A program made the position numbers and the translations under genes. Below are positions 12,151-64,000 of a stretch of DNA of 64,000 nucleotides, piece by piece. The DNA is from Apostichopus japonicus (lineage: Eukaryota > Echinodermata > Holothuroidea > Aspidochirotida > Stichopodidae), in assembly GCF_037975245.1 (NCBI RefSeq), contig NC_092577.1, positions 9,957,013 to 10,021,012 of the forward strand, in the 5' to 3' direction. Each line of letters opens with the position of its first letter. Position 1 is the first letter of the stretch. The notes below the pieces were generated by a model. It searched no databases and had not been told where the DNA came from. It saw only the letters and a list, made by a program, of their open reading frames with translations.

Positions 12151-13471
12151 TTGAAAACAAAGTATGGAATCAAAAGTAGAAGAAGAATCGTTCAAATTTC
12201 TTCTCCTAGAAAGGAATTTGTTTGCGTCTAAATTATTTATCTAACTTTTCAGTAGAAAACAAGATTACGAAACCTCAGGATATGCCCCTCCCATGATCGG
12301 GGGTGAGGGGAGGGGGGAGAGTAAAAGATAAAAACAAGAAGGTAATAAAGAAAAAAGTCATAAATATATAAATTAATATTGGTCAGTGGATTTCATAGGT
12401 TTTGAAAGTTTTCCTCAAGTGTACCCCCGGAAATCAGATACCACATCAAGACAGTTTCTGATTTTAAGTACTTTTGAATTTTTCTTTCCAATTAATAGCC
12501 AAATTTGATTTTGCATGCTTATGAATTTTGGCGACTACGACCGATGATGACCTTTCAACGTACAAAACTTAAGAGAAAATGCGGATGGAATGATATAATC
12601 TAAGAATAGGTCTTTGTCTTTCACCGGAAGCTGCTAAAACATTTTGAACGGTACCTTTGGTGTCAACTTCTAACCCTCCCAACTTTTTTTCGCAGACAAA
12701 AAAAGTTTTTTTACATTTGGTCATTAAATTGTGTTGATGTGGTAAACTGCTTCTACAGGTAGGGAATAATTCAATCTGTACTTGGAAATTTGAGCATGCG
12801 TGACCATTATTGGACCATCTAGCACATTTTCTAGCACATCGACAGCGTTTAGGTTCTTCTCACAGGTATTAGACAAAGGTAACTTTTTCCAGCGACCCGT
12901 CTTTTACAAAAGATTCCCCCGGTGACACAAATATGTGGCGTTAACTAGGCCACTGTTCATTATGTTTGACAGAGTTTAAGTAAGATACCAAACTTCCTCA
13001 GCGTACATGGAAGCTGTACAACTGAGAGAGACATGTGCAACGTACGGATATATCTTCACTTTATGAGAGAGCGACTGCCGAGTACCTCGACCCACGACGA
13101 CCAATAACCCCAAAAAAAGAGACCTGTTTGAGCTCTCTTGGGGCGAGTATCACACAGGAAATGTAAATCATTTCTGTGAACTGAACATTCACAAGTCAAA
13201 ATGAAAAATTTGTAGCTCCTTGACTAATGAACTGTAGTCTGTGGGGGTCTGGGCAATATGGTATTAACACCCTCTGGGGGAAACATATTTTCTTCCCCTC
13301 CCCTTGACCCTGGTGACCCCTCTGACCTTGGGGACCCTAGGTGCTTACTTAACCCACCTATTGGGTGATCCAACACTTGGTCTTTGTGCTATATGAGATA
13401 ACAAGGGGGCAAATGGGAAAAGTAACCGAAGGATTACCGCAAATTCGATAGGGAAAATCTGGTCAATTTTT
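12151..13471. other. Intergenic, no gene recognised
   Basis: No supported gene or RNA. Only short chance frames and a G-rich patch at about 12298-12325. Confidence 0.35.
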
Positions 13472-13612
13472 GCTACCCCTGTTCTAAAGCACTTACCCCT
13501 GTTCTAAAGCGCTTACCCCTGGTCTAAACCACTTACCCCTGTTCTAAGCAACTTACCCCTGGTCTAAACAACTTACCCCTGGTCTAAACAACTTACCCCT
13601 GTTCTAAAGCAC
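13472..13612. repeat. 20-21 bp tandem repeat, 7 copies
   Basis: The unit ACTTACCCCTGTTCTAAAGC recurs seven times, with variants GTTCTAAAGC and GGTCTAAACA. There are no spacers between units. Confidence 0.85.
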
Positions 13613-14481
13613 AAAGGTCAATCTAACCTATCTCAGTGAATTACTGCACAAAGCAAAAACTAATTGTACTTTGTACAAAAGTAACAACATTCATGAAGGA
13701 ATTTTGAATATATTAAATCTTGAGGAATGCATATTCATATTTCAATAACGAGGAGTCTTAGCAGGGGGGGGGGGATTTGATTGGGTATATTTCCCCAACC
13801 TTCTGGCAAAATACAAGTTTGCATACACTTCACTTATTTTAATTTTTTTATCGACTCTTTTTATCGAGGTGCTTCACAGCTTTATGCCATAAATGGAGCC
13901 GTGTTTCATCAGAAGCACTGAGCGCGCTGGGTTACCGTAAATGTCGACCTTTTGAGAATCTCAACTTAATGATTTTTCAATATCATTATAATTGTTCATG
14001 ACCCTCCCAATACTAAATTTGATATGGGTCATTCCCAGATCACACCCACACAGATTCCATTTTAAAGATGAAAACGTCTGTTTTCTCCCTTTGGCAAGAA
14101 CTCTGACATTGTCTAAACCCTGCCCCCCCCCAATAAAAAAAAAAAAATATGTTAACATCACACAGCTGAAATATTTATGTAACAAAACAAAACAAAGCCC
14201 CCCCCCTCCCACAAAAAAATGGTTGTTAAATAAAAATTTTCAGCCTAAATAATAATACTTAGAGATTCACCATTTTTCCTTGCAGTCTACCCAACCCAGC
14301 ATCAATTATGACACCCAAAAATGAACAAAATAAATAATATTCATGCTTATTGAGTCCATTACTTAAGTTTTTTCTATCACTTCTCTTTGTGTTGTCTGTA
14401 CTGAAGACTTCTCAATTAAAATAGGGCTCAATTGATAGATAATATGACAATCACTGGTTGGATCTCATTAATTGATTCATT

Positions 14482-14757
14482 CAGGACCGCCCCCCCCCCC
14501 TTGAGTATATTTTTTTGGTATGTTTTTATGATATCGCTAGTAATTTCAATATAGAAAATGCTAAGATGCAACTTACAAGGCCTGGGAAGTGTCATTTCCA
14601 GCGATCTGGGAGGCATTTTCGGCCAAAATTTTCTTGTACGCTTCGCGCCAACTCATGGTGGCGCTACGCTTAGATAGTTTACAGAGCCTTATATACGGCT
14701 CTGATACTTTGCCTTCAGGTTCGCCCCTCCCTTGGCAAATTCCTGGCTACGCGCCTG
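14482..14757. mobile_element. hAT-type MITE, 276 bp
   Basis: The right end is, in inverse, CAGGCGCGTAGCCAGGAATT; the left end is CAGGACCG followed by a C run. Flanks GATTCATT (14474-14481) and GGTTCATT (14758-14765) match at 7 of 8 bases. It is the same family as 48415-48717 in the opposite orientation, sharing the ATCTGGGAGGCATTTTCGGC core. Confidence 0.7.
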
Positions 14758-15107
14758 GGTTCATTTTAATTCCAGTCAACTATTTCCTTGCTAAGTATTA
14801 TTATATTCTTCTCTTCAAAATTTGCAATAAGATCAGATAGTCCTGCATATAAATAAAGCAATTGTATATTATGGCTGGCTTTTACATATGGCAATGTGGA
14901 ATAGGGGAGATTAAGAAACAGATACTTATCCATCAGATATTGTGTGATACTTTTAGTACATATACTTGAAAATATTATCTATAATATTTATGAAAAAAAA
15001 ACAGTCCTGTTTACACACCATCGCACACTATGGATCGTCTTAGAGGATGACTACAGGTAGAATTTTTAGTCTTGAAATGTTCAAATTCCAAGGAGAAAAA
15101 AAAAAAA

Positions 15108-15315
15108 AAAACCACACATAAGGTCCCCGGTTCGAGTCACTCCAAAATTATTATGTATGTCGTCCAGTTACAGAGTTGTTGACAATTGACAATTCATAAT
15201 CATGGACGTTAAATATGAATCTAAGAGACTGACTTTGGTCAGCTTGCAGGTTTGATAAGCCAATGAGGCTTCTTTGCGAGTTCCTGCTTGCAGGAGGATC
15301 TAAAATACATACATT
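15108..15315 (+). mobile_element. SINE family A, nearly full body
   Basis: Begins in the tRNA-like head just before the B-box (GGTTCGAGTCACTCC) after an A run, then carries the full body and ends in ATACATACATT. It is very close to the copy at 35827, which suggests recent activity. Confidence 0.7.
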
Positions 15316-16273
15316 GGAGTGCTAGTAATATTTCTACAGCTATTCTGATTTTCAAGTTATTCACCTTTAAAATGTGCTCAAACACTGGAATGCTCCTTTA
15401 AGGTTTAACTGAAGCTGCCCGTTGTGGGCTCCTCAGTGCAGGCCTAAATGTTAATGTTAAATCTGTTGTTTTTTGTAAATATATATATATTTTTTATAGA
15501 TTCTAATATGATCTTCTTAACTTCATATTAACAACCAGAGCATCCTTTGGATGACAATTAAACACTGTTTTTGTCCTTGAGAGACTTGTCACGTTTTGTG
15601 AACATTTCATTCGAGCCTATACAAGCATTTTAATATGTCTCTCTACTGAGTTTTGTATTGCTTCTGAGGAACTGACCCCTGACCCCAAAAATGGTCTTTA
15701 TATTAGAATGAGTCGTCCAGCCACTTTCAGTGATGACCTGCAGATATTTAAAGGGTCATTCCTCCCATCCCCCCCCAAAAAAAAAAAAATATTGAAAGTG
15801 ATATAGAAAAACAAACAACTGGACTGATAGCATTGTTTTATGATGGTCTATAAAAACAATATCAATATTAATCTTTCACCTAAAAGTCATTCTTAAACGA
15901 GTCAGTTTCTTAACGAGTCAATTTCTTAACAGGTCATAGCAAATAACAAATGGAGAGTGAGGGTTTTATACCAGCACGGTCAAAATGAACTTTAAAACCA
16001 TAATTTGTTCAATATTATTATTGTGATGCAAAGACTCTGGTTTCTATTTCACAACCCTGTTTCTGTTCTCTGACCAGAACTGTGTAGTTTTGGCCATTTG
16101 ACCATTTCCTCTTTATAAGCGGGTAACAATCGGCACTCTTTCCTCCTCTCTGGCAAGACGATGGACCAGGGCCATCTGTCGTCCTGTGGTCAGCTCTCGT
16201 CTCTGATGTTTTGCCGCCGATATAGAAGCCTGCCGTTTCTCTGCTCATCTCTCCTCTTATTTAAATTATTTTT
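15316..16273 (-). other. ASAP 3' flank and probable 3'UTR
   Basis: Sequence downstream of the ASAP stop codon on the minus strand. I found no close, clear AATAAA signal, so the 3' end of the transcript cannot be placed. The minus-strand frame at 16018-16248 lies beyond the stop and shows no domain. Confidence 0.4.
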
Positions 16274-63538
<47,265 letters not shown>

Positions 63539-63845
63539 CTGCGAGAAAAAGAACAAACAAAAACCGATCCAGATTATCCCCGTGAAGTTGGAAATTTTGA
63601 GTTTGTTGGACCAATCTACGCATGAAACTAAATCCCCAAGTTTTTTTTTTCATTTTAACACCTGCTGCACTTTGGGTTTGAGAGCTCTTCTTCGGCAGCA
63701 AAATTTATCAGTGTACATATAAATATGATTTCAATTTATCAAAACAATTTTTAGTTTAAAAAAACTTGTATCGCTCTATTTGAAGAAGAAATAAATTAAG
63801 CAGAACTAAGTCAGGGAATAATTTATGTGGTAATGCATTTCCAAA

Positions 63846-64000
63846 TGCTATGCAAAATGGTCAAGTTGCTATATAAAGTGGACAAGTTGCTACGCAAAAG
63901 TGGGCAAGTTGCTATGCAAAGTGGGCAAGTTGCTATGCAAAGTGGGCAAGTTGCTATGCAAAAGTGGGCAGGTTGCTATGCAAAGTGGGCAGGTTGCTAT
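63846..64000. repeat. 22-23 bp tandem repeat running off the window
   Basis: AAGTGGGCAAGTTGCTATGC repeats about six times up to the last base, within the intron upstream of the first visible ASAP exon. Its full length is unknown. Confidence 0.85.

Overview
This is a eukaryotic, intron-rich, AT-rich window from an invertebrate metazoan. Long introns, tRNA-derived SINEs, many short DNA transposons, minisatellites and an unusual number of G/C homopolymer runs all say this. An echinoderm or other deuterostome is my best guess, but the sequence does not prove it. There are no bacterial-style operons.

Two protein-coding genes can be supported, both on the minus strand. At the left edge (426-710) is the first coding exon of a Tribbles pseudokinase, whose start resembles vertebrate TRIB2; the rest lies beyond position 1. 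From 16274 to the right edge is most of an ASAP-family Arf GTPase-activating protein (BAR, PH, ArfGAP, ankyrin, proline-rich, SH3). I could place 18 coding exons with continuous reading phase, giving 872 residues plus the stop; the 5' exons (start of the BAR domain) lie beyond 64000. The ASAP-Tribbles pairing matches the vertebrate ASAP1-TRIB1 and ASAP2-TRIB2 linkages.

Layout: 1-425 Tribbles intron; 426-710 Tribbles exon; 711-2840 upstream flank with a full CRE and ATF4/CEBP composite motifs; 2860-15315 intergenic region packed with MITEs of hAT type (several with 8-bp target-site duplications), SINEs and tandem repeats; 15316-16273 ASAP 3' flank and probable 3'UTR; 16274-63538 ASAP exons separated by introns holding minisatellites, SINEs, MITEs, a LINE relic, hammerhead-like inverted repeats and three copies of a satellite-bearing element.

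The most unusual structure is in the ASAP gene. Introns after three exons (ends at 52011, 51445 and 45812) contain tandem arrays whose units are decayed copies of the 3' end of the preceding exon together with its 5' splice site. This makes rows of decoy donor sites next to the ArfGAP and ankyrin-region exons.
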